Below, piece after piece: positions 1 to 5,443 of a stretch of DNA of 6,274 nt. The stretch's first letter is position 1. Each line of letters opens with the position of its first letter. This DNA is from Clostridiales bacterium. Lineage in GTDB: Bacteria; Bacillota; Clostridia; Oscillospirales; Oscillospiraceae. The translations under genes were made by a program, and so were the position numbers. The DNA is taken from the NCBI GenBank assembly GCA_020861055.1, contig JAJBTD010000087.1, positions 1 to 6,274 on the forward strand, in the 5' to 3' direction. The notes beneath the pieces were generated by a model. The model was given only the letters and a program-made list of their open reading frames with translations, was not told the DNA's origin and made no database searches.

Positions 1-42
1 CACCAGCAGGGCGGCGACCAGGTAGTAAACGGCGGCGCTCAT
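1..42 (-). CDS. N-terminus of a hydrophobic (membrane-type) protein, cut by the window edge
   Basis: Only 14 codons are visible (MSAAVYYLVAALLV). The ATG at 42-40 overlaps the TGA of the preceding Gln/Lys/Arg-rich gene in an ATGA arrangement, so translation is probably coupled. A plausible ribosome binding site, AGAGGG at 56-51, lies 8 nt upstream. The visible residues are almost all hydrophobic, which suggests a signal peptide or first transmembrane helix. The family cannot be told from 14 residues. The gene continues beyond base 1 and appears to be the third cistron after the DEAD-box helicase. Confidence 0.6.
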   Translation of the reverse strand, partial: MSAAVYYLVAALLV

Positions 43-689
43 CCCCGCTTCCCTCTGGTGTCGGTGAGGTAGTAGGGGCGGATCAGGCTCTTGCTCTCAG
101 CTGCCGCAGTCTTTTCCGGCGGGGCGTCGGTCCGGCGCTTGCCCTTTCCGCTGTGGGGGGTGGGGCGGCTGTTCCGGAGCTTGGACTGCTCCAGCACGGC
201 GGCAGCCCTGGGCTGCGGGGCCTGACTGTTCTGGCCCTTGCCGTTGGAGCGCCGCTGGCGGCGGGAGGGCTGTGCCGCCTGCTGCCCGTCGTCCTTCCGG
301 CTCTCCTGGGGCCGCTGCTTCGACGGCTTTGCCTGTTTGGGCTGCTGTTCCTGCCGGGAGGTCTGCGTCTGAGGGGTCTTCCGGGCAACGGAGGCATCCT
401 GCCCCCGACGGTGAGAGCGGCGAGGCTCCTGCCGGGCAGGCGGCTCCTCCTCCGTTTTGCCCTTCAGAAACATCCGGGCGGTGGCGTCCATCACCCGCCC
501 CCCGGCCAGGGGACCCTTCCGCTGGGTCTGCTCCAGCCGGTCATAGCCCAGCTCGTCGGCAAAGTCGGGCAGCGCCAGCAGCTCGTCCAGGGCGGCGGCG
601 GAATAGGGCTTTCGGGCGGCAGGACGGGAGGTGGCCCGATGGCGGATGAGGTCGCTGTAATCTCCCACGTCCTCCTCCGGGCGCAGCAC
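39..689 (-). CDS. Hypothetical Gln/Lys/Arg-rich, mostly disordered protein, same frame as the upstream helicase
   Basis: I do not recognise a family for this 216-aa protein. Residues 1-75 look folded, with an ordered patch around residues 29-55 (AAALDELLALPDFADELGYD). Residues about 76-200 are low-complexity and rich in Gln, Lys, Arg, Pro and Ser, as in RNA-binding or scaffold tails. The last 16 residues (SLIRPYYLTDTRGKRG) are again ordered-looking. There is no Cys or Trp. The start used is the GTG at 689-687, because GGAGG at 699-695 lies 5 nt upstream and no ATG, GTG or TTG occurs in frame before it. However, the frame stays open to 797, directly abutting the helicase TAA at 800-798, and codons 797-690 still read like protein (for example AKASGQQKKPLLSEEP). 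The true protein may therefore be longer through read-through, a nonsense split of a longer helicase tail, or a one-base shift from the out-of-frame GTG at 796. It overlaps the next gene by 4 nt. Confidence 0.65.
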   Translation of the reverse strand: MLRPEEDVGDYSDLIRHRATSRPAARKPYSAAALDELLALPDFADELGYDRLEQTQRKGPLAGGRVMDATARMFLKGKTEEEPPARQEPRRSHRRGQDASVARKTPQTQTSRQEQQPKQAKPSKQRPQESRKDDGQQAAQPSRRQRRSNGKGQNSQAPQPRAAAVLEQSKLRNSRPTPHSGKGKRRTDAPPEKTAAAESKSLIRPYYLTDTRGKRG

Positions 690-699
690 CGGCTCCTCC
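690..699 (-). promoter_or_regulatory. Ribosome binding site that supports the GTG start at 689
   Basis: On the minus strand, GGAGG (699-695) is followed by AGCCG and then GTG. The 5-nt spacing is short but workable. It is the only good Shine-Dalgarno next to a standard start codon in this frame. It could also be chance, because the bases simply encode Glu-Glu-Pro in a frame that is open further upstream. Confidence 0.35.
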
Positions 700-797
700 G
701 ACAGAAGGGGCTTTTTCTGCTGTCCGGACGCCTTTGCCGGGGCGGGAGCAGTCTCCTGGCTCTGTGAGTTCCCGGCGGCGGGCCTGCCCTTTCCACC

Positions 798-2084
798 TTA
801 CTCCGCTTTGGCCTGGGCAGCCTGAGCGGGGGCGGCGGGGGCCTTTTCCCGGCTCTCCCGGCGCTTTTTGCTCTGCTCCCTTGCGGCCTCTCTGGCCTCG
901 GCGTCCTCCGGGTTGATTCTCCGGCCCTTTTTATCTGTCACAGGCGCTTCCATCTCCTCCATTGGATAGGGGTGCTGGCTGACCTCCGGGATGGGCCGCC
1001 CCAGCTGCTTCTCGATGGCGGCCAGCTCCTCCAGCTCGCTGACGTCGCAGAAGGAGATCGCCACGCCGTCCAGCCCCGCCCGGCCCGTCCGGCCGATGCG
1101 GTGAACGTAGGTCTCCGGCACGTCGGGGAGGTTGTAGTTCACCACACAGGACAGGGCCTCGATGTCCAGGCCCCGCGCGGCGATGTCGGTGGCCACCAGG
1201 ACCCGGAGCCTGCCCGCCTTAAAGTCCGCCAGGGCGGCCTGACGGGCGGTCTGGGACTTGTTTCCGTGGATAGCAGCGGCGGAGATGCCCGCCCGCTCCA
1301 GATCTCTGGCCACCCGGTTGGCCCCGTGCTTCGTCCGGGTAAAGACCAGGACGGAGGGATAGTCCCGCTGCTCCAGCAGCCAAGTCAGCAGCCTGATCTT
1401 CTTGCTCTTGTCGGTGCGGTAGAGGGTCTGGTCGATGGCGTCCACCGTGGAGTTGACCGGGTCCACGGCGATGCGCACCGGATCGTGGAGCAGCCCGTCC
1501 ACCAGACTGCGCACCTCTTTCGGCATGGTGGCGGAGAAAAACAGGGTCTGCTTCTTCTCCGGCAGCCACTTCAAAATCTTCTTCACGTCATGGATAAAGC
1601 CCATGTCCAACATCCGGTCGGCCTCGTCCAGAACGAAGATCTCCAGGGCAGAGAGGTCGATATACCCCTGCTGATAGAGGTCGGCCAGCCGACCTGGGGT
1701 GGCCACCAGGATGTCGGTACCCTTTTCCAGCGCCTCCACCTGGGGCCCCTGGCCCACGCCGCCGAAGATGACGGTGCTGCGGAGAGGGAGGTGCGCGCCG
1801 TAGGCCACGAAGCAGTCCTGGTTCTGAATGGCCAGCTCTCTCGTGGGGGTGAGCACCAGGGCGCGGATGGGGTGGTTTTCCCGATGCTCCCGGTCTAACC
1901 GGATGAGGATGGGCACAGCAAAGGCGCAGGTCTTGCCCGTGCCGGTCTGGGCGCAGCCCAGCACGTCCCGGCCCTGGAGGGCGGGGGGAATGGCCTTTTC
2001 CTGGATGGGGGTGGGAGTCTCATAGCCCTGCTCCTTCAGGGCCTGGAGAATTTCAGAGGGTAAATTCAGATCGGTAAAGTTCAC
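798..2084 (-). CDS. DEAD-box ATP-dependent RNA helicase, RhlE-like
   Basis: This is a cytoplasmic superfamily 2 RNA helicase that uses ATP to unwind short RNA duplexes, with likely roles in ribosome assembly, RNA decay or cold adaptation. All core motifs are intact in its 428 aa. They are the Q motif (GYETPTPIQ, 20-28), motif I AQTGTGKT (45-52), Ia PTRELA (80-85), Ib TPGRL (129-133), II DEAD (153-156), III SAT (184-186), IV VLVFTRT (245-251), V ATDIAARGLD (298-307) and VI HRIGRTGR (328-335). The N-terminus (phenylalanine near residue 3, then PTPIQ and AIP..L.GRD) resembles RhlE more than DbpA or DeaD. The short basic tail (about 380-428) is Lys/Arg/Ala-rich and has no recognised RNA-binding domain. 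The GTG start at 2084 has AAGGAA (2100-2095) upstream. A predicted promoter lies at 2220-2248 with a leader of about 130 nt. The TAA stop is followed in the same frame by another open reading frame. Confidence 0.95.
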   Translation of the reverse strand: MNFTDLNLPSEILQALKEQGYETPTPIQEKAIPPALQGRDVLGCAQTGTGKTCAFAVPILIRLDREHRENHPIRALVLTPTRELAIQNQDCFVAYGAHLPLRSTVIFGGVGQGPQVEALEKGTDILVATPGRLADLYQQGYIDLSALEIFVLDEADRMLDMGFIHDVKKILKWLPEKKQTLFFSATMPKEVRSLVDGLLHDPVRIAVDPVNSTVDAIDQTLYRTDKSKKIRLLTWLLEQRDYPSVLVFTRTKHGANRVARDLERAGISAAAIHGNKSQTARQAALADFKAGRLRVLVATDIAARGLDIEALSCVVNYNLPDVPETYVHRIGRTGRAGLDGVAISFCDVSELEELAAIEKQLGRPIPEVSQHPYPMEEMEAPVTDKKGRRINPEDAEAREAAREQSKKRRESREKAPAAPAQAAQAKAE

Positions 2085-2147
2085 AGGGTCTCGGTTCCTT
2101 CTCTATCATATTTGGCGGCCCCCATGGCCGGGACGCCGGATGTTTTT

Positions 2148-2180
2148 ACACAAAAGCGGCAGGCAGGAAATACCTGCCTG
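2148..2180 (-). terminator. Strong hairpin with short U-run: terminator of the mnmA operon or attenuator in the helicase leader
   Basis: The sequence shows a perfect 8-bp stem, CAGGCAGG / CCTGCCTG (2180-2173 with 2167-2160), with a 5-nt loop TATTT on the minus strand. It is followed by CCGC and then TTTTGTGT. The U-run is short and begins 4 nt after the stem, so termination would be partial. It lies about 110 nt past the cysteine desulfurase stop and is the only stem of this strength in the gap. It also lies downstream of the predicted helicase promoter, so it could cap helicase transcription as well. On the plus strand no T-run follows it. Confidence 0.5.
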
Positions 2181-2219
2181 TGGAATACCATGGGATATGA
2201 TTCCGAAATATCTGTAAAT

Positions 2220-2248
2220 AGTATAACAGGTTTTGCAGGTCAAAACAA
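2220..2248 (-). promoter_or_regulatory. Predicted extended -10 promoter for the helicase
   Basis: On the minus strand, TTGTTT (2248-2243) is followed after 17 bp by TATACT (2225-2220), which matches TATAAT at 5 of 6 bases. TG one base before it (2228-2227) gives an extended -10 element. The -35 box is poor (3 of 6), as is common for extended -10 promoters. The start would be near 2213, giving a helicase leader of about 130 nt. The surrounding 2190-2250 stretch is clearly AT-richer than the flanking genes. Confidence 0.55.
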
Positions 2249-2291
2249 GGCGAAAGTGAAGATGCCGCGGGGAAATCGGGAAGGGGCTCCC

Positions 2292-3416
2292 TCACACCGC
2301 CCCCAGCGCCCGGCAGCAGTCGTCCAGGGCCTGCAAAAAGCCGTCCAGCTCCTGCTCGGTGGTGAGGTGGCTGAGACTGACCCGCCAGGAGGACAGGGCG
2401 TTGCGCCGGTCTCCCGTGAGAGCCAGCACCGCCCTGGACGGCTCCCCGTTCCGGGCGCAGGCGGAGCGGACGGAGACGCAGACCCCCCGCTTCCCCATCT
2501 CCCGCTGGAGGACGGTACCCAGAACGTTCCGGACGCTGAGATTGAGAATGTAGGGGGAGGCGTCCGCCGGGCTGTTGACGCGCACCTGGGGACGACAGCG
2601 CAGCTCCTCCCGGAGCCGGGCGTTCAGTGCGGCGACCCGTTCCAGCCGTTCTGTCTGGTGGGCCAGCGCCAGGGAGAGGGCGGTCTCCGTGGCCGCGGCC
2701 AATGCAAGCGCGGGCGTGCCGCTGCGGGCGTCCGTGGCGCTGGCGCCTCCGTGAATTTGCGGGGCCAGAGGGACGCAGCCCCGTTTCAGCAGCAGGCCGC
2801 TGCCGTTGAGCCCATAGAACTTGTGAGGGGCGATGCTCACGGTATCCGCCCCCGCAAACGACAGGTCCAGCTTGCCCACCGCCTGAACGGCGTCCACATG
2901 AAACCGGCAGCTGGGGAACTGCCGGAGCAGCTCCCCCATCTCCCGGACGGGCTGAACCACCCCGGTCTCGCTGTCCACGGCGCAGACCGTCGCCAGCACC
3001 GTGTCCTCCCGCACCAGGCCGGGGAGCCGGGCCAGGTCCACCCTGCCGTCGGGACGCAGGGGCAGCTCCTCCACCTGATAGCCCTGCCTCTCCAGCCAGG
3101 CCAGAGCGCCCCGGACGGAGGGGTGCTCCAGAGGGGTGGTGAGGATATGCCGTCCTCCGGAGGGGTTGGCCTCCACCAGACCCTTGACCGCCAGGTTGTT
3201 GGACTCGCTGGCCCCGGAGGTGTAGATGACGTTCTCCGGCCCCACACCCAGCAGGGCGGCGACCGAGTCAGTGATCCGGGCCAATTCTTTCCGGGCTGCC
3301 AGGCCCAGGGGGTGCCGGGCGTTGGGATTCGCGGGAAAACGGGCCTCCGTCTCACAGAAGGCCGCCAGCACCGCCGGGTCTGCCGGGGTGTTGGCAGCGT
3401 AGTCCAGATAGATCAT
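2292..3416 (-). CDS. Cysteine desulfurase (NifS/IscS family, class V aminotransferase fold)
   Basis: This PLP enzyme removes sulfur from L-cysteine, giving alanine and an enzyme-bound persulfide that is passed on for tRNA thiolation or Fe-S assembly. The 374-aa length is normal. The family order is present: YLDYAANTP at 3-11, the PLP-ring-stacking His98 (LEHPSV), the cofactor-contacting Asp175 and Gln178 in HVDAVQ, the Schiff-base Lys199 in APHKFYG, and the catalytic-loop Cys320 in SVRSAC, followed by the EPSRAVLALTG stretch typical of IscS-like enzymes. The ATG at 3416 overlaps the tcdA TGA (ATGA), and the ribosome binding site in front is weak, so translation coupling is likely. The gene is third in the mnmA-tcdA operon. 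This makes it a strong candidate sulfur donor for MnmA, like the YrvO-MnmA pair of Bacillus subtilis, and a possible partner of TcdA, like CsdA with CsdL in Escherichia coli. I infer that role from context and left the symbol blank. Confidence 0.92.
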   Translation of the reverse strand: MIYLDYAANTPADPAVLAAFCETEARFPANPNARHPLGLAARKELARITDSVAALLGVGPENVIYTSGASESNNLAVKGLVEANPSGGRHILTTPLEHPSVRGALAWLERQGYQVEELPLRPDGRVDLARLPGLVREDTVLATVCAVDSETGVVQPVREMGELLRQFPSCRFHVDAVQAVGKLDLSFAGADTVSIAPHKFYGLNGSGLLLKRGCVPLAPQIHGGASATDARSGTPALALAAATETALSLALAHQTERLERVAALNARLREELRCRPQVRVNSPADASPYILNLSVRNVLGTVLQREMGKRGVCVSVRSACARNGEPSRAVLALTGDRRNALSSWRVSLSHLTTEQELDGFLQALDDCCRALGAV

Positions 3417-4174
3417 GTCCGCTGCCGTTCAAAGCCGGAGAGGGTCCGGACGACCTCCCCCGCCGCGATCAGCCCCGCTGCGGCAGGGACGAAAGCGTTG
3501 CTCCCCGGCGTCTGGCGGCGGCTGGGGACGCCGCTCCGGGAATCGGCCTGCTCTGCCGCCTCGTCGCTCTCCCCGACCTCCAGGGGCGTCAGGGGCGGCT
3601 CCCTGGAATAGACCACCTTTAAGTGATAGATGCCCCGCTTTTTCAGCTCCTTGCGCATGACTCTCGCCAGGGGACAGACGGAGGTCTGGGAGATGTCCGC
3701 CACCTCCAGGGCGGTGGGATCCACCTTGTTGCCCGCCCCCATGGAGCTGATGATGGGGACCCCCGCCCGGACCGCCTGCTCCGCCAGCGCCAGCTTGCCG
3801 GTCACGGTGTCGATGGCGTCGATGATATAATCATAGTCGGAAAAGCAAAACTGCCCCGCCGTTTCCGGGGTGAAAAAGGTCTTATATACCGTCACACGGC
3901 AGGCCGGGTTGATCTCCCCAATGCGCTGTCGGGCGGCGTCCACCTTGTACTGCCCAATCGTCTGTTGGGTGGCGATGATCTGGCGGTTCAGGTTGGAGAG
4001 GCTGACCCGGTCGTCGTCGATCAGGTCCAGCGCCCCCACGCCGCTCCGGGCCAGGGCCTCCACCGCGTAGCCGCCCACGCCCCCGACGCCAAAAACGGCC
4101 ACCCGTGACCGGGCCAGCCGCTCCATGCCCTCTCTGCCCAGGAGAAGCTCCGTTCTGGAAAACTGATTCAGCAT
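3413..4174 (-). CDS. tcdA: tRNA threonylcarbamoyladenosine dehydratase (TcdA/CsdL, E1-like ThiF/MoeB superfamily)
   Basis: TcdA uses ATP to dehydrate and cyclise t6A at position 37 of ANN-decoding tRNAs, giving ct6A. The 253 aa match the family's usual size of about 250-270. Visible features are the nucleotide-binding glycine loop FGVGGVGG (28-35), the acidic patch IDDDRV (52-57), the adenylation signature SNLNRQ (60-65), Lys77, YIIDAIDTV (116-124), the TcdA-typical SSMGAGNKVDPT (143-154), and the C-terminal PGSNAFVPAAAGLIAAGEVV. I chose the ATG at 4174, although the frame is open to 4348, because homology begins with MLNQFSRTELLLG and the longer extension is Arg/Gly-rich read-through of the mnmA antiphase frame. 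GGAGG at 4191-4187 lies 12 nt upstream. The start overlaps the mnmA stop by 7 nt (ATGCTGA), and the end overlaps the desulfurase start by 4 nt. Confidence 0.92.
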   Translation of the reverse strand: MLNQFSRTELLLGREGMERLARSRVAVFGVGGVGGYAVEALARSGVGALDLIDDDRVSLSNLNRQIIATQQTIGQYKVDAARQRIGEINPACRVTVYKTFFTPETAGQFCFSDYDYIIDAIDTVTGKLALAEQAVRAGVPIISSMGAGNKVDPTALEVADISQTSVCPLARVMRKELKKRGIYHLKVVYSREPPLTPLEVGESDEAAEQADSRSGVPSRRQTPGSNAFVPAAAGLIAAGEVVRTLSGFERQRT

Positions 4175-5298
4175 GACGGCAAAACGCCTCCGTTCTCCCC
4201 CTCTGACGGGACCGCAGCGATAGTCCCGCCGCCTACGACGGTATCTCCGTCGTAAAAGACCGCCGCCTGGCCCACGGTGGCCGCCCGCTGGGGCTGGTCG
4301 AAGGTGAGCCGTACCAGCTCCTCCCCCTCCGGGGAGAGGGTGGCCCACTGCTCCCGCTGGCGGTAGCGGAGCTTTGCCTTCACCCGCATGGGGGCGGTGA
4401 GGGCGGGGATGGCGATCCAGTTCAGCTCCCCCACCAGCACCGTCCGGGCGTACAGCGCCTCGTTGGGGCCAACGGAGACGGTGTTGGCCGCCATATCCTT
4501 CCGGCAGACGTATACCGGCTCCCCCATGGCCAGGCCCAGCCCCTTCCGCTGGCCCAGGGTGTACCGCACCGCTCCCCGGTGACGGCCCACCACCTGCCCG
4601 GAGAGGTCGAGAAAGTCCCCCTCCGGGTAGCGCTTGCCGGTGTACCGCTCCATAAAGGCGGCGTAGTCCCCGTCGGGGACGAAGCAGATGTCCTGGCTGT
4701 CGTGCTTGGCTGCGTTGCAGAAGCCCAGCTCCTGGGCGACGGCGCGGGTCTGTTCCTTGGTCATCTCCCCTAGGGGAAAGCGGATACGGGAGAGCTGCTC
4801 CTGGGTGAGCATATAGAGGACGTAGCTCTGGTCCTTGCTCTCGTCCGCCGCCTTTTTCAGCAGCCAGCGGCCCTTCTCTTCGTCCCGGCAGATGCGGGCA
4901 TAGTGGCCGGTGACTACCCAGGAGAGGCCCTGCTCGTCGGCGTAGCGGAGGAGCTTGTCGAATTTCATGTACCGGTTGCAGTCGATGCAGGGGTTGGGGG
5001 TGCCCCCCGCCTCGTAGATGCGGATGAATTTGTCGATGATCTGGGCCCGGAAATCCACGGTGTAGTCCACCACGGAATAGGGGATGTCCAGCTGGAAGGC
5101 CACCTGGCTGGCGTCGTCCACGTCGCGCTCCGAGCAGCAGGTGTGGAACTCGCTCTGACCCACGGTGTCGTTGTTATAGAGCCGCATGGTGACCCCCTGG
5201 CAGCGGCAGCCCCGGCGCAGCATCAGGGCGGCGGCCACCGAGCTGTCCACCCCGCCGCTCATGGCGACGAGGGCGCTCTCCTCCATCAGCAGAGCCAT
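4168..5298 (-). CDS. mnmA: tRNA-specific 2-thiouridylase MnmA (TrmU)
   Basis: MnmA adenylates C2 of the wobble U34 in tRNA Lys, Glu and Gln and then inserts sulfur to give s2U34. The 376-aa protein has the N-type ATP-pyrophosphatase PP-loop SGGVDSS (14-20), the conserved NPCIDCNRYMKF block (102-113) with the nucleophile expected at Cys107, TGHYAR (130-135), the SKDQSYVLY stretch (154-162), and DSQDICFV (200-207) carrying the second catalytic Cys205. A central domain (GQRKGLG, 249-255) and a C-terminal beta-barrel follow. Cys104 makes a CxxC with Cys107, where the E. coli enzyme has Asp. The ATG at 5298 is preferred over the ATG 12 nt further on, because AAGGGGG (5312-5306) sits 7 nt before it. 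It is the first gene of the operon with tcdA and a cysteine desulfurase, driven by the promoter at 5334-5362. Confidence 0.96.
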   Translation of the reverse strand: MALLMEESALVAMSGGVDSSVAAALMLRRGCRCQGVTMRLYNNDTVGQSEFHTCCSERDVDDASQVAFQLDIPYSVVDYTVDFRAQIIDKFIRIYEAGGTPNPCIDCNRYMKFDKLLRYADEQGLSWVVTGHYARICRDEEKGRWLLKKAADESKDQSYVLYMLTQEQLSRIRFPLGEMTKEQTRAVAQELGFCNAAKHDSQDICFVPDGDYAAFMERYTGKRYPEGDFLDLSGQVVGRHRGAVRYTLGQRKGLGLAMGEPVYVCRKDMAANTVSVGPNEALYARTVLVGELNWIAIPALTAPMRVKAKLRYRQREQWATLSPEGEELVRLTFDQPQRAATVGQAAVFYDGDTVVGGGTIAAVPSEGENGGVLPSC

Positions 5299-5323
5299 AC
5301 GATTACCCCCTTGTTTGGTGTGT

Positions 5324-5337
5324 TGATATGGGTATCA
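5324..5337. promoter_or_regulatory. Inverted repeat at the mnmA -10/+1, possible operator
   Basis: TGATATGGGTATCA is a perfect 5+4+5 inverted repeat covering part of the -10 hexamer and the predicted start site. A repressor bound here would block the promoter. No regulator gene is visible and a 5-bp arm can occur by chance, so this is only a candidate. Confidence 0.3.
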
Positions 5338-5362
5338 TATAGCAATCACCGGGGATTGTCAA
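5334..5362 (-). promoter_or_regulatory. mnmA: Near-consensus vegetative promoter of the mnmA-tcdA-desulfurase operon
   Basis: On the minus strand, a perfect -35 TTGACA (5362-5357) is followed by a 17-bp spacer and TATGAT (5339-5334), 5 of 6 to consensus. The start is expected at about 5327-5329, leaving a leader of about 30 nt, which is too short for a riboswitch. An inverted repeat, TGATA-N4-TATCA (5324-5337), overlaps the -10 box and the start. Confidence 0.85.
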
Positions 5363-5372
5363 TCGGGCGGGG

Positions 5373-5417
5373 CTATCGGCTGCCGATGACGCCGACGCCA
5401 TAGATCTGCAATTTCAT
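5373..5417 (-). pseudogene. 14-codon stub of a ketopantoate-reductase-like (PanE/ApbA) gene
   Basis: An ATG at 5417 opens a short frame reading MKLQIYGVGVIGSR and then TAG. It has a very strong purine-rich ribosome binding site: GGAGG at 5431-5427 with 9-nt spacing. The residues match the first beta-strand and glycine-rich NAD(P) loop (GxGxxGS) that begin 2-dehydropantoate 2-reductase-family proteins, often MKI.IYGAGVIGS. The enzyme normally continues for about 290 residues. Here it stops at once, and the mnmA -35 box begins 10 bp later, so the body of the gene appears to have been deleted. The stub lies 26 nt behind the membrane gene, a normal operon spacing. Alternatively it is a genuine tiny ORF that only resembles a Rossmann start. 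Confidence 0.55.
5375..5387. repeat. Short perfect palindrome ATCGGC-T-GCCGAT
   Basis: This 13-bp palindrome coincides with the last codons (I-G-S-R) of the ketopantoate-reductase-like stub, just upstream of the mnmA -35. It could form a small hairpin in mRNA coming from the membrane gene, but no U-run follows, so it is not a convincing terminator. It lies close to the inferred deletion junction. Confidence 0.4.
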
Positions 5418-5439
5418 CCCTCCCTCCCTCCGCGTCCCC
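5418..5439 (-). repeat. GGGA tandem repeat forming a G-quadruplex-type motif
   Basis: On the minus strand the tract has four G-runs: GGGG at 5439-5436, a 7-nt loop, then three GGG runs separated by single A bases, ending immediately before the ATG of the stub. The pattern fits the canonical G3+N1-7 quadruplex rule. It also acts as a multi-register Shine-Dalgarno sequence. The unit repetition could vary in length by slippage. Confidence 0.5.
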
Positions 5440-5443
5440 GATT

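Noticed and set aside
491..796. Frame starting at GTG 796 just after the helicase stop
   Set aside because: Its translation is Arg/Pro-rich and looks out of phase. The neighbouring frame carries the protein-like sequence. The GTG is kept only as a hint of a possible one-base shift.
153..1898. Plus-strand open frames opposite the helicase and the Gln-rich gene
   Set aside because: Low-complexity Leu/Gly/Arg translations with no ribosome binding site, mirroring real minus-strand genes.
2105..2110. TATGAT (minus strand) as the helicase -10 box
   Set aside because: There is no -35 match at 16-18 bp, and transcription from it would start inside the ribosome binding site.
2194..2212. GATAT...ATATC dyad near the helicase transcription start as an operator
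   Set aside because: The outer arms (5 bp) and inner TTCCGAA dyad are centred one base apart, so there is no single symmetric site.
2112..3611. Long plus-strand open frame (499 codons) opposite the cysteine desulfurase
   Set aside because: It is antisense to a clear NifS/IscS-family gene, is Gly/Gln/Pro/Arg-rich with no motif, and open antisense frames are expected in such GC-rich coding DNA.
4175..4348. 58-residue N-terminal extension of TcdA
   Set aside because: The extension is Arg/Gly-rich, antiphase to mnmA coding sequence, and family similarity starts at the ATG at 4174.
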